The position numbers were made by a program, and so were the translations under genes. Below the pieces are notes generated by a model, which was given only the letters and a program-made list of their open reading frames with translations, was not told the DNA's origin and made no database searches. Shown here in pieces: positions 54,569 through 63,980 of a stretch of DNA of 64,000 nucleotides; position 1 is the stretch's first letter, and each line of letters opens with the position of its first letter. This DNA is from Leptolyngbya sp. Heron Island J (GTDB lineage: Bacteria > Cyanobacteriota > Cyanobacteriia > Phormidesmidales > Phormidesmidaceae): NCBI RefSeq assembly GCF_000482245.1, contig NZ_AWNH01000078.1, positions 82,217 to 146,216 on the forward strand. The letters run 5' to 3'.

Positions 54569-55015
54569 ATGACTACTTTTCAATACACTAGCCTGATCGC
54601 TGCTCCACCAGAAACGGTCTGGCGCTTTCATGAACGTCCCGATATTCTTAACCTGCTTACTCCACCCTGGCAACCGGTGGAAGCCATTCGGCGTGAAGGT
54701 GGTCTGGGGCCGGGGGCTGTCAGCGAATTCCGTCTGTGGCTCGGTCCGATTCCGATTACCTGGATTGCCCGTCATACTGACGAGTATGAACCTAACCAGT
54801 TATTTACTGATATTCAGGAAAGCGGGCCCCTGGATGCTTGGACCCATCGCCATCGGTTTGAGCCCGAGGGTGAGCAGACACGGCTGACTGACGATATTAT
54901 GTTTACCCTGCCGGTGGAATGGGCTAGTGAGCCGCTGATTGGCTGGTTTGTCCTACAGCGACTCAGGGATATGTTTGAGTATCGGCATAAGGTGACACGG
55001 GAAGCTTGCAGCTGA
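54569..55015 (+). CDS. SRPBCC / cyclase-like protein (148 aa)
   Basis: A soluble 148-residue protein of the START-like SRPBCC superfamily. It opens with the family strand and helix YTSLIAAPPETVWRFHERPD and has beta strands such as VSEFRLWLGPIPITWIARHT, with a C-terminal helix (WFVLQRLRDMFEYRHKVT) closing the pocket. Cyanobacterial relatives are often called cyclase/dehydrase. Ligand is unknown. It begins 26 bases after ureC on the same strand, so read-through from the urease genes is possible. It ends flush against the convergent next gene. Confidence 0.82.
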   Translation: MTTFQYTSLIAAPPETVWRFHERPDILNLLTPPWQPVEAIRREGGLGPGAVSEFRLWLGPIPITWIARHTDEYEPNQLFTDIQESGPLDAWTHRHRFEPEGEQTRLTDDIMFTLPVEWASEPLIGWFVLQRLRDMFEYRHKVTREACS

Positions 55016-55477
55016 TTACGCGATATCCGTGGGTGTTTCCCCTTTGGCTTTTAACTGTTGTAACTGCGATCGCATCGCCTGCTCTAGCATTGCCCTAGGA
55101 ACTTCAACGCTCTGGCCTTTTCCCTTTTCCTGCATAAAAATAATACTGTCCACCTGCTTCAGCGATAACAGCTGAAATAAAAGATGTGTGCTGGGATGGG
55201 GCAATGCCATCATCTGAGGATTATCGGCAGCACTCAAGGCGGCAGCTTCCAGGGACGGATAGGCGTAAACGACCGTTTTTGTTGCTTTTGGGTCTTGGCG
55301 ACCGCGCAGGGTGGTCATCACCCATCCCTGTCCCAGGGATTGCAGCACATAATAGAGTTCCGTCGGCAGCTGTTCTGCAATTTCCTTGAGCAGGGGTGCT
55401 ACTAGCGCAATTGCCTCGCCAGTTATTTGATCCGGAGCTTCATCAATCAAAGTTTGAATTTGTTTTTCAATATCCAT
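55016..55477 (-). CDS. Hypothetical protein (153 aa)
   Basis: A 153-residue soluble acidic-to-basic protein with an N-terminal amphipathic helix (DIEKQIQTLIDEAPDQITGE) and a central alpha/beta segment (LPTELYYVLQSLGQGWVMTT, ATKTVVYAYPSLEAAALSAA, DSIIFMQEKGKGQSVEVPRA). It ends in a helix (MLEQAMRSQLQQLKAKGE). I do not recognise the family, although the sequence looks like a conserved cyanobacterial protein. It is tail-to-tail with the START-like gene, with zero bases between the stop codons, and divergent from the hetZ-like gene. Confidence 0.7.
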   Translation of the reverse strand: MDIEKQIQTLIDEAPDQITGEAIALVAPLLKEIAEQLPTELYYVLQSLGQGWVMTTLRGRQDPKATKTVVYAYPSLEAAALSAADNPQMMALPHPSTHLLFQLLSLKQVDSIIFMQEKGKGQSVEVPRAMLEQAMRSQLQQLKAKGETPTDIA

Positions 55478-55579
55478 CCGACTTTTTTGATAGTTTCGTG
55501 AAAATTACTGACTTTTGTTAGAACGTGCGGAAAACTGTCTATGCTCAGGTGAGGAAATGCCTGGGACGCGCTAGCTCTA

Positions 55580-56737
55580 ATGACCACGCTGCTAATGCTT
55601 GAGGAAACGTCCACCACGCTTGTAGAAGCACTGAATACAGAAGTTTTGCAGTTGCTTAAGCAAGCGACCAGAACTTCCGAAAGAAGTTGCCAGGCTGTCG
55701 CTGATCGCATCTGTAGCGAATCGCTTCGTATTTGTACCGAAAGTCAACGTATTCAAGACTCTGGAGATATAAAAAGTTGGGCATTTAACCTCGCTAATCA
55801 TCGAGTTGACCAGTGCATTCGCTATTACAAACTTAGCTCTGAACGGGGGCGCATAGAGCTGCATAGTACCCTGAGTGCTATTATCTATCGCTACATTTCT
55901 GCTCCCTATGCCCAGACGAGCTATCAAGCCCGTCTTTCCCTAATTGAAGATTTTCTACAAAATTTTTATAGCGAGGCGATCAATGCTTTTCGTCGGGAAA
56001 ATCAGATGGCGACTGATTTTCAGCCCCGTACGGCCCTAGAATTAGCTGAATATATGGCCTTTACCGAGCGCTATGGTAAGCGGCGGATACCCCTAAGACG
56101 CGGGCGTAGTCAACAGTTAATCATTTTGAGAGCCCAAACTTTTTCCAAACAGCAACCACCGGAAACCGCTGTAGATATTGAACAAGCGACTGAAGCTGCC
56201 AACGAAAACGACCAGGGTTGGAAAAACGCTCCAATCCAGCGCCTGCGAGAAGAAATTTTACTCCAGTCCGATACACAGCCAGAGGATAACCTCCGGGAGC
56301 GAGTAGTTGATGAATTAATGGTCTATCTCAAAGAAAAAAAGCAAGAAGACTGTGCCGATTACTTTAGTTTGCGGCTGATGGATTTGCCAGCCAGTGAAAT
56401 TGAGGGGTTGCTGGGCCTAACATCGCGGGAGCGAGACTACCTGCAACAGCGTTTTAAGTATCATTTACTACGCTTTGCCCTTACCCATCACTGGGAATTA
56501 GTTCACGAGTGGCTTGGTATTGAGTTAGAAAAAAACTTAGGCTTGACACCCCAACAGTGGGATCACCTACAAGAGAAAATGGATCAAAGTCAGACTAAGT
56601 TGCTACAGCTCAAGCAGCAGGGGCTGTCTGATTCGGACATATCGCAAGCACTTGGTCTGAGCCTGACTCAAATTCGAAAACATTGGTCTAAACTGCTGGA
56701 ACAGGCATGGGAATTGCGTAATCTATCAGTTAGCTGA
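55580..56737 (+). CDS. hetZ: HetZ-like protein
   Basis: A 385-residue soluble protein closely resembling HetZ, a regulator of early heterocyst differentiation in Anabaena that also occurs in non-heterocystous filamentous species. Family-like segments I recognise: RIELHSTLSAIIYRYISAPY, QARLSLIEDFLQNFYSEAIN, ALELAEYMAFTERYGKRRIP, LIILRAQTFSKQQPPET and DYLQQRFKYHLLRFAL. The C-terminal part (LLQLKQQGLSDSDISQALGL, then RKHWSKLLEQAWELRN) looks like a sigma-factor-type helix-turn-helix. Its stop overlaps the next gene (TGATG), which resembles PatU, the usual neighbour of HetZ. The name is from memory of the family and not from a search. Confidence 0.72.
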   Translation: MTTLLMLEETSTTLVEALNTEVLQLLKQATRTSERSCQAVADRICSESLRICTESQRIQDSGDIKSWAFNLANHRVDQCIRYYKLSSERGRIELHSTLSAIIYRYISAPYAQTSYQARLSLIEDFLQNFYSEAINAFRRENQMATDFQPRTALELAEYMAFTERYGKRRIPLRRGRSQQLIILRAQTFSKQQPPETAVDIEQATEAANENDQGWKNAPIQRLREEILLQSDTQPEDNLRERVVDELMVYLKEKKQEDCADYFSLRLMDLPASEIEGLLGLTSRERDYLQQRFKYHLLRFALTHHWELVHEWLGIELEKNLGLTPQQWDHLQEKMDQSQTKLLQLKQQGLSDSDISQALGLSLTQIRKHWSKLLEQAWELRNLSVS

Positions 56738-57825
56738 TGATTGGCCAATGGGACTTTTTTGTGCAGTCAGCCGAGCTAAATTTTTTACACTCTCGGTTTT
56801 ATCATCCGGATCAGGGACATTTAACCATGAATATTGAGTCAGAAAATTTGAAGCGCTTATTGCTAGAGTTTTTAACTTTTGATCGCTCGGCGTCCCCAAT
56901 ATCAGAGAGTGAGCCTACCCCACCGACCGGATCCAACCCATCAGCAGTCTGTGCATCTGAAGTCGGATCTGACGCTGTATCATTTGACTTTTTATTTGAA
57001 ACGGGTCAGTCGTTTAACTTCGGAGATAAAACCACTGTGCAAGATCGTTTCCACACACTTTTAAAACACCGTTTCCAAACGGAATTTGCCAATCGCCCCC
57101 CATTGTTCCCATGGGAAGCAGAGGTGCGTGAGTATCCAACTGAGATACCCATGCCTGCCTATGCTCAGCCCATTAGTCGACTGTGGCTTGAAAATCCACT
57201 TCGGTTCAGTATTTCAAGCAAGCTGCCTGAAACTGTTCTACACCAGCTGTTAGACCGTTGCCAAAACATGGCTCAGTCTACATACAAGGAGGGCGTTAAG
57301 CTCGTCAAGATTGTAGAATCCATGTTTCCAGACTCCCTGGAGGCGTTGGAGCCCATTGCCAATATCGTCCTTACTCCTGCCTATCGCGATCCAACCTTAA
57401 AGGAAGCGACTTTGCAAGAGGTTGAGAATTTGGCGGGTGGTTATGAGCAAGCTACGCCAGAACAGCAAATTGCGCTTACCATGCTGGCATCAATGGAGAT
57501 TATGTCGGCTTTGGCATTAACGGTATCCGTTGCTGAACCTGCTGTAAGCCGTGATTGGGTCACTCCCCAGGGTGTGGTTCATGTTGATGTGAACTACACG
57601 GGCGCAGTCTTGATCATCAATGCGACGATGCCAGTGGGTGGCAGTATCCAACTGGTAGGCGATGATGCTGATAGTCAGTCATCTCGCCCTGAAGCAGGAA
57701 TGCTGACATTGGCGCAAACCGCTCCAGTAATTGGCGGTTCATATTCGTTGGAAGTGTCTTTAGACAACGACGGCCAGCGACCTTTGCGATTTTCGGTCAT
57801 GGTGGTAGAGCCATCGGCCAGTTAA
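56737..57825 (+). CDS. patU: PatU-like protein
   Basis: A 362-residue soluble protein directly following and overlapping the hetZ-like gene (TGATG), as patU genes do in filamentous cyanobacteria, where they modulate heterocyst patterning. The N-terminal half has low-complexity stretches (SPISESEPTPPTGSNPSA). The middle has a YAQPISRLWLENPLRFSISS segment, and the C-terminal part is a beta-rich domain (VVHVDVNYTGAVLIINATMP, GSYSLEVSLDNDGQRPLRFS). A second ATG at 56827 (MNIESENLKRLLLEFLTF) gives 332 residues and may be the real start. The identity rests mostly on position beside the hetZ-like gene. Confidence 0.6.
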   Translation: MIGQWDFFVQSAELNFLHSRFYHPDQGHLTMNIESENLKRLLLEFLTFDRSASPISESEPTPPTGSNPSAVCASEVGSDAVSFDFLFETGQSFNFGDKTTVQDRFHTLLKHRFQTEFANRPPLFPWEAEVREYPTEIPMPAYAQPISRLWLENPLRFSISSKLPETVLHQLLDRCQNMAQSTYKEGVKLVKIVESMFPDSLEALEPIANIVLTPAYRDPTLKEATLQEVENLAGGYEQATPEQQIALTMLASMEIMSALALTVSVAEPAVSRDWVTPQGVVHVDVNYTGAVLIINATMPVGGSIQLVGDDADSQSSRPEAGMLTLAQTAPVIGGSYSLEVSLDNDGQRPLRFSVMVVEPSAS

Positions 57826-57879
57826 GCCAGCTAGGATTAAAAAACGCTAACTGACAATGTGCTGACGCGTTGACCTAGT

Positions 57880-60162
57880 ATGGTTTCTCCTATGTCTACT
57901 TCCCATATTCCGTCCCGAGATCTAATCTCACGATGGCGGCAGCGGTTATCAACCCTGCCGCCATCTGTACCTGAAGACTCGATTGTCCTGCGGGTTTTGG
58001 TGCAATGCTTGGTGACGGTGGGGATATGTAGCCTAAGTGTTGCAGCTTCCGGAGTAACCGACACATCTATCTGGAATTTGTTGGCGATTCCGCTGAGTGC
58101 AGCAGGGGCTTATTGGAGTTGGCGCAGCCGTCGTCGCCGGAATATTGCAGCTAAGTTTTTGATTGCCTTGGGTATGTTGGTTGCCCTGGCATTTTTTTTA
58201 GGTCGCATGTTGCAGGTGCCGGGGGATACACGGATTGTTCTAGCAGAGCTGCTGATTCATTTGCAGGTGCTGCATAGTTTTGATTTGCCCCGCCGTAAAG
58301 ACCTGGGATATTCCATGATGATTGGTCTGATTTTAGTGAGCGTGTCTGCTACTATCAGCCAAACTTTGCTGTTCGGGCCGTTTTTACTGCTGTTTCTGTT
58401 GCTGGCGCTGCCGGTGCTTGTTTTAGACTATCGCTCTCGGTTGGGGCTATTGGGTTGGCAACAAGGCAAAGGGGGGATACCGTGGCGGCAGCTGAGTGGC
58501 ATCGTCGCGGTTGTCATCACCCTGGGGCTGGTGATTTTTATGGCGATGCCGCGCCTGCCAGGGTATCAGCTGCAGACGTTTCCAGTTAGTGGCAGTGTTA
58601 ATGTGACTGAGGATGTCGCTGATCGCAGGGTTTTTAACCCAGGCTATGTGAACCGGGGGAATGACAGTACCGAGACATCCTCTGATAACTCGGAAGATGG
58701 CGGCAGTCCTGAGCGGGGACCTGGTCAAGTGAGTCCTAATTTTTACTATGGTTTTAACCGCCGGATTAATCAAAATCTGAGGGGTGAGTTAGAACCTCAG
58801 GTGGTCATGCGGGTGCGATCGCAACGTGCTGGCTTTTGGCGGGTAATGGCCTTCGACAGTTACACCGGTCAGGGTTGGGACTCATCCCGTGGAGATAGCC
58901 TGGTAGACCTGAGGCGCGATACCCTGTCCTATCGGTTTTTACCGATTACTCTGCAGCCCATTGGTCCCGCCCAAGAAGTTGTCCAGACCTACACCATGGT
59001 GCAGGACTTTCAAAACCTGGTGCCGACTCTCTATGCTCCAGAAGCGGTATATTTCCCAGCCGATGATCTGGCCATGGATCCTGAAGGGGCACTGCGACCG
59101 TCTGGTTTACTGCCTGAAGGGCTTACCTATACGGTTGTTTCTAGGGTGCCTGTGCGAGATCCTGAGCAGCTCAACCAGAGTCCTACTGAATACAGCGATG
59201 CGATTCAGCAATACTATTTGCAGGTCCCCGCTGATATTCGCGATCGCATCCGTACCGAAACAGAGCGTTGGCTAGCCACAGCTGAACGATCGCTGACCAC
59301 GCCCTACGAAAAAGCTGACTTTTTAGCCCAGGTGCTACGGGAAAACTACACCCTTGATCAGGACCTGCCCCATTTTGAAGAGGGTGAAGACCTGGTGAGT
59401 GCCTTTCTCTTCAAGTATCAAGGTGGCACTCGCGACCAGTTCTCTACGGTACTAACGATAATGCTCCGGTCGATTGGGATTCCGGCCCGCTTATCCACCG
59501 GATTTGGGCCAGGCCAGTTTAATCCCTTTACCGGGTTTTACATCGTTCGCAATACCGATGCCTATGCCCTAACTGAAGTTTATTTTCCAGGCCAAGGTTG
59601 GTTTTACTTTAATCCTATCCCTAACACGCTGTTGCTTTCTCCTGATGACAACGGTGCCAACCCTTTCAGCGTATTGCGTCAGCTCTGGCGCACGTTAGTG
59701 GCGGTCCTGCCAGCTCCCGTTGCCCAAATGCTCCAGCGTAGTTTTCAGGTGCTTGTTGCCCTGATTGGGATACTGCTGCAATGGCTGACTCGGTTTAACG
59801 GTCAGGGTTGGCTGAGTGCTCTCTGGTGGGCTGTGGGGTTGACAGGCTTAGGATTCCTCAGCTGGCTGACGGTTCAGGGCTGGCGACGGTGGCGACGACA
59901 TCTGAGGCTGCGACGTTTAGAACCGGTTGAGCAAATTTATCAGCAAATGTTGTGGATTTTAGACCAACGTGGCTATGGCAAACAGGCCAGTCAGACCCCG
60001 TTGGAATATGCGACAGATTTACAGCAACGCTCGGATTTCCGGCAAGGTAATTTAGTGTGGCAAATGGTCGATCGCTACATCAGCTGGCGCTATGGCGGTC
60101 AAGGGGTAGATGTGAATAACCTGAAGTCTGAGTTGCAAGCACTGCGACGCTCTGGAAGATAG
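57880..60162 (+). CDS. TgpA-type membrane transglutaminase-fold protein lacking the catalytic triad
   Basis: A 760-residue membrane protein. Residues about 30-230 hold several membrane helices with a DUF3488/TgpA N-terminal pattern (FDLPRRKDLGYSMMIGLILV, LLFLLLALPVLVLDYRSRL). A large extracytoplasmic part follows, with a transglutaminase-like core at about 470-590. A further membrane helix lies near 650-675 and a DUF4129-like tail at 690-755 (VEQIYQQMLWILDQRGYGKQ, TPLEYATDLQ). In active relatives the core has Cys in GYCEHFA, His in HAWVEV and Asp in FDPT. Here these read GTRDQFS (Arg518), YALTEV (Tyr562) and FNPI (Asn578). It is therefore predicted to be catalytically dead but folded. It starts 55 bases after the patU-like gene. 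Confidence 0.88.
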   Translation: MVSPMSTSHIPSRDLISRWRQRLSTLPPSVPEDSIVLRVLVQCLVTVGICSLSVAASGVTDTSIWNLLAIPLSAAGAYWSWRSRRRRNIAAKFLIALGMLVALAFFLGRMLQVPGDTRIVLAELLIHLQVLHSFDLPRRKDLGYSMMIGLILVSVSATISQTLLFGPFLLLFLLLALPVLVLDYRSRLGLLGWQQGKGGIPWRQLSGIVAVVITLGLVIFMAMPRLPGYQLQTFPVSGSVNVTEDVADRRVFNPGYVNRGNDSTETSSDNSEDGGSPERGPGQVSPNFYYGFNRRINQNLRGELEPQVVMRVRSQRAGFWRVMAFDSYTGQGWDSSRGDSLVDLRRDTLSYRFLPITLQPIGPAQEVVQTYTMVQDFQNLVPTLYAPEAVYFPADDLAMDPEGALRPSGLLPEGLTYTVVSRVPVRDPEQLNQSPTEYSDAIQQYYLQVPADIRDRIRTETERWLATAERSLTTPYEKADFLAQVLRENYTLDQDLPHFEEGEDLVSAFLFKYQGGTRDQFSTVLTIMLRSIGIPARLSTGFGPGQFNPFTGFYIVRNTDAYALTEVYFPGQGWFYFNPIPNTLLLSPDDNGANPFSVLRQLWRTLVAVLPAPVAQMLQRSFQVLVALIGILLQWLTRFNGQGWLSALWWAVGLTGLGFLSWLTVQGWRRWRRHLRLRRLEPVEQIYQQMLWILDQRGYGKQASQTPLEYATDLQQRSDFRQGNLVWQMVDRYISWRYGGQGVDVNNLKSELQALRRSGR

Positions 60163-60342
60163 CCGCCCTGCCGCCATCTAGAGATGAATATTATCGCTTG
60201 GTTTAATCACATCTATCGAATGATTTAGCGGTAAAAGCGGCTGTGATTTCCTACAATCACCTAAGATATTCGAGAATTTTGGATTCTGAGCATTAAATCG
60301 TTGCCCAACTCGAAATTCAACATTAAAAAAAGAGGTTAGCTC

Positions 60343-61620
60343 GTGGTTAGTCTAAAACAGCTGGTTAAAAATCCCCTCAAAGCCTTTGGTACTAAAGCTG
60401 AAAAGAGTTTTCAGCCAGAGGTTTTTGATAGCCATGTAATGACAACCTATGGGCGCTTTCCGTTGGCATTGACCCGAGGGGCAGGCTGTCGTGTTTGGGA
60501 TGATCAAGCTAACGAGTATCTAGATTTTGTTGCCGGGATTGCTACTTGCACCTTAGGGCATGCTCATCCGGTGATGGTAGAGGCTGTGACCCAGCAAATT
60601 CAAAAGCTACACCATGTTTCCAACCTGTATTACATCCCAGAACAGGGAGCCCTTGCCCAGTGGCTGACGGAGCATTCCTGTACAGATCGGGTGTTTTTCT
60701 GTAATTCGGGAGCGGAGGCCAACGAAGCGGCAATTAAACTAGCCCGGAAGTACGCCCATACTCAACTTGATATTGCCGAGCCTGTAATTATTACGGCCAA
60801 TGCCAGTTTCCATGGACGTACCTTGGCCACCATTACGGCCACAGGCCAGCCAAAGTACCAAAAAAACTTTTCGCCGCTGGTGCCTGGATTCCACTACGTG
60901 CAATTTAATGATATTGAGGCGCTGGAAAGTGCGATCGCATCCCTCAATGCCGAAGGTCCTCGCGTTGCCGCTATCCTGCTAGAAGCGCTCCAGGGAGAAG
61001 GAGGAGTCAATCCCGGTAATGTCCAATACTTCCAGCGAGTACGAGAACTTTGCGACCAGCACAAGATTTTACTAATTATCGATGAGGTCCAGGTCGGCAT
61101 GGGGCGTACCGGCAAACTTTGGGGATATGAGCACCTGGGTATTGAACCGGATGTCATCACCGTTGCCAAGGGCTTAGGGGGCGGTGTGCCCATCGGAGCT
61201 ATGCTCTGCAAAGCCAGCTGTGATGTGCTGCAACCTGGTGACCATGCCAGCACCTATGGCGGTAATCCATTTGTCTGCGGTGTGGCTTTAGCGGTTTGCC
61301 AGACTGTGGAATCAGAGCAACTGATGGCCAATGCGAATGCTCGGGGCCAGCAGTTGCGTCAGGGACTCCTCAAACTGGTTGATACCTATCCCAATCTGTT
61401 TGAACAGGTCAGAGGCTGGGGGTTAATCAATGGTTTTGTGCTTAAGCCCGATGCCCCTCTCAAATCTCTGGACATTTTGAAAGCAGCCACCAATCAAGGA
61501 TTACTGCTTGTACCTGCTGGTCCTAACGTAGTCAGGTTTGTGCCGCCGCTGATTGTCAGCAGTGCTGAGGTTAACGAAGCCCTTGAAAAGCTATCCAAAG
61601 CGTTAGCAACTATTAGTTAG
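60343..61620 (+). CDS. argD: Acetylornithine aminotransferase
   Basis: A 425-residue PLP-dependent class III aminotransferase that makes N-acetylornithine in arginine biosynthesis. The family features are all present: YLDFVAGIATCTLGHAHP, FFCNSGAEANEAAIKLARK, ITANASFHGRTLATI with the PLP-stacking region, LLIIDEVQVGMGRTGKLW with the cofactor Asp, and the Schiff-base Lys276 in VAKGLGGGVPIGAM. The start is a GTG at 60343 with AGAGG about 10 bases upstream. The N-terminus is about 20 residues longer than in E. coli ArgD, common in cyanobacteria. It overlaps the convergent next gene by 4 bases. Confidence 0.92.
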   Translation: MVSLKQLVKNPLKAFGTKAEKSFQPEVFDSHVMTTYGRFPLALTRGAGCRVWDDQANEYLDFVAGIATCTLGHAHPVMVEAVTQQIQKLHHVSNLYYIPEQGALAQWLTEHSCTDRVFFCNSGAEANEAAIKLARKYAHTQLDIAEPVIITANASFHGRTLATITATGQPKYQKNFSPLVPGFHYVQFNDIEALESAIASLNAEGPRVAAILLEALQGEGGVNPGNVQYFQRVRELCDQHKILLIIDEVQVGMGRTGKLWGYEHLGIEPDVITVAKGLGGGVPIGAMLCKASCDVLQPGDHASTYGGNPFVCGVALAVCQTVESEQLMANANARGQQLRQGLLKLVDTYPNLFEQVRGWGLINGFVLKPDAPLKSLDILKAATNQGLLLVPAGPNVVRFVPPLIVSSAEVNEALEKLSKALATIS

Positions 61621-62483
61621 CGCCAATCGATCAATGCCTGTCGTTGACGAGGAGATAACATTTCCTGGATTTTGAACCAGGCCTTGTTGTCATCGTAAGG
61701 GCACCACTGGCGACACAATGCCATATTTTTAGGTGCCCTCGATGTATAGGCCAAGGTAAGAGCATACCGCTCTTTTTTGGGAACTGATGCATGGTGAAAA
61801 ACGCTGACCGTATCTGCAATGACAACGGTGCCCCGTGGTCCTAGACATCGTTTCCAAGCTTGAGGGGCGACAACTTGAGCCATATCATGGTCGCGTATGT
61901 TGTTGTTCACATGGCGAAATTGTGAGTAAGAAGGCGTGTACTTTCTGGGGATGTACTCAAATGGACCTTCGTCTTCACCTACGTCATTTAAATAAATAAT
62001 CACCTTGACGACTTTATAGTCTTCTCCGTCTTGGTGCCAGAGTCGTACACCTACTTGTTTTTGGTTGGGTACTTCTTTGCGTATGATGCAACCCAAATAG
62101 GCGACGGGCTGCCGCAGATAGTCTTCAATCAGTTCTAGCCATCTTGCCTGTAAACCCCATAAAAATAGGTCAGGATATGACATCAGCTTGCGAGCATTTA
62201 ATCCGACACTATGGCTAGAGGCTGATCGCTCCCCCTTAAATTCTACAGAGGCTCCATGGGGTAAATGCTCCAATGCACGTTCTGCGATAGACAACATCGT
62301 AGATGTGCCCAGCAATGCCAAATTATCTAGTGTGGTTGTGCATACTCCTTCCTGACGTAGCTGAGAGATCAGTAAACGGTCGTAGTCGTTGAGAGTATAG
62401 CGGGGGCGTAATTGTACACTCCGTAAGTGAAAATTAGCTTTTTTCGAAGCTCTTGTAACAACATCGGGAACTTTTAAGAGCAT
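61617..62483 (-). CDS. Phytanoyl-CoA dioxygenase-like Fe(II)/2-oxoglutarate oxygenase
   Basis: A 288-residue oxygenase of the PhyH family. Iron ligands are seen as the HxD motif in LWHQDGEDYK (near residue 150) and the distal His in VFHHASVPKKERYALT, followed by the 2-oxoglutarate-binding Arg. Such enzymes hydroxylate small molecules, often in natural-product pathways; the substrate is unknown here. The N-terminal third (NDYDRLLISQLRQEGVCTTT) is the usual cap. It ends inside the last codons of argD, 4 bases overlapping. No biosynthetic cluster is adjacent; to its upstream side lies an IS element. Confidence 0.82.
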   Translation of the reverse strand: MLLKVPDVVTRASKKANFHLRSVQLRPRYTLNDYDRLLISQLRQEGVCTTTLDNLALLGTSTMLSIAERALEHLPHGASVEFKGERSASSHSVGLNARKLMSYPDLFLWGLQARWLELIEDYLRQPVAYLGCIIRKEVPNQKQVGVRLWHQDGEDYKVVKVIIYLNDVGEDEGPFEYIPRKYTPSYSQFRHVNNNIRDHDMAQVVAPQAWKRCLGPRGTVVIADTVSVFHHASVPKKERYALTLAYTSRAPKNMALCRQWCPYDDNKAWFKIQEMLSPRQRQALIDWR

Positions 62484-62500
62484 GGTTAGTCAGTTGCGGG

Positions 62501-62701
62501 ATGATTACGCACACACAACTCTGCTCGCCTAAAGAGACGATTGAAGGCCGTTTATGGGTATTCCCCAAAAAATCAGTAGATGCTTTTATGGGGAAAGAGA
62601 TTGAGCTAAATTCGAAGCTTTGTAGAGAGAATGCCCTGAAATATCTGTTTACTCACCTGGGAATAGATGTTGACCTTGTACAGACTTCAGAAAAGTTGTA
62701 G
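62501..62701 (+). CDS. Small uncertain ORF next to the IS element
   Basis: A 66-codon frame starting MITHTQLCSPKETIEGRLWV and ending IDVDLVQTSEKL. No gene overlaps it on either strand and the amino acid pattern is protein-like (EGRLWVFPKKS, ALKYLFTHLGID). It begins 17 bases from the start of the divergent oxygenase gene and ends about 50 bases before the IS4-like element. It could be a small gene or the remnant of a gene cut by the element. Family not recognised. Confidence 0.3.
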   Translation: MITHTQLCSPKETIEGRLWVFPKKSVDAFMGKEIELNSKLCRENALKYLFTHLGIDVDLVQTSEKL

Positions 62702-62835
62702 GTGCTATAGTAAAAGTGACATAGATCATGCCTGACGGGGTTACACAACTGCTGAAAGGCCTATAACTTCAGTGGTTAAGAATGGGTAGATAAAAAAAGA
62801 TAGGCTAGTTTTACGAACACGACCTATCACGACCT

Positions 62836-63980
62836 ATGATACCGTCAATCTACCAAAGCTATCTAGAGAAGAAGCTCAGTGCCCGTCAGTCGTTGTTACT
62901 GTCATTGTTAGTCACGGTCGTGCACACGATCCGTGATGTGCGACTAGAGACCATAGCTGAGGCCCTGCCGCTGCCGATTCTATTTGAAAGTCGGCGAAAA
63001 AAGTACAACGGTTCCTTATGCTGGGTGCCATGGATGTAAATCGTCTCTGGCTGGGCCTATTCACCGTTTTCCTAAGGCATCAGCAGGTGACTAGAGGTAG
63101 CACCGTGTACGTGGCTATCGACCGCACAAGTTGGGGGCAGATCAATTTGTTGATGGTGAGTTTGATCTGGCGAAACCGAGCCATTCCGCTCTATTGGCAA
63201 CGGCTAAAGAATCTGGGTAATAGCAACCTCAGGACTCAGCGTAAAGTACTGCGAGTAGCCTTATCGAGACTCTCAGACTACAAGGTAGTGGTACTCGGTG
63301 ACCGAGAGTTTTGCTCGGTAGACTTGGCCTGTTGGCTGGGTGAGCAGCAGTGTTACTTTTGTCTGCGGCAGAAGAAATCAACCCACATTCAGTCCAATAA
63401 TGATGACTGGATAGCCCTCTCTGAGCTTGAACTCACACCAGGAATGAGCTGTTTTTTCAATCAAATTACGGTCACCGAAAGCAAAGGGTTTGGACCGGTT
63501 CAGGTCGCGGGAAAATGGAAGCGACGTTACCAGGGCTTTGCACCTGACGAACCTTGGTATATTCTCACCAACTTCGATAGCCTGGATGCGGCGATCTCAG
63601 GATATCAGAAGAGGTTCTCCATAGAGGAACTGTTTCGTGACCTAAAATTAGGGGGCTACTGCCTCGAAAAAACGCGAGTTGAGGGCAGGCGATTTATGAC
63701 CATGGTGCTCTTAATCGCCATTGCCTATACTTGTGCGACCACTCAGGGACAGCGGCTTAAACAGAAGGCGTTGCAAAAGTATATTGCTAGACCCGAAACT
63801 CAAGGCCTTAACCAAAAGCGACACAGTGCTTTTCATGTCGGATTAACCGCTTATCGCTGGGTTCCTTTTTGGCACCGTTGCCACAAACAAGTTCAGGCTT
63901 TGATGAGACTCGACCGAAACAAAATTGAGTATCATTTACGAGGGTTAAGAGCTATAGAAGCTGTCCTAGATACGCTTTAG
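62836..63980 (+). CDS. IS4-family transposase, split into two frames with a -1 slippery site
   Basis: The first frame (62836-63039) gives MIPSIYQSYLEKKLSARQSL and FESRRKKYNG, then stops at 63037. The second frame (-1 relative; listed ATG at 63018, ending 63980) gives the rest of a DDE enzyme. Its acidic residues are visible as AIDRTSW, VVLGDREF and SIEELFRDLKLGGYCLEKTR. Reading through the A_AAA_AAG run at 62997-63003 with a -1 slip joins them as ESRRKKVQRFLMLG, which is what IS4 transposases have at this place. So it is either programmed frameshifting or a frameshift mutation. Confidence 0.82.
62997..63003 (+). promoter_or_regulatory. A_AAA_AAG slippery heptamer
   Basis: In the zero frame the codons are CGA AAA AAG, the canonical -1 frameshift signal in bacterial IS elements. 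The shifted frame continues directly in the transposase homology (VQRFLML). The zero frame stops 34 bases later. Confidence 0.7.
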
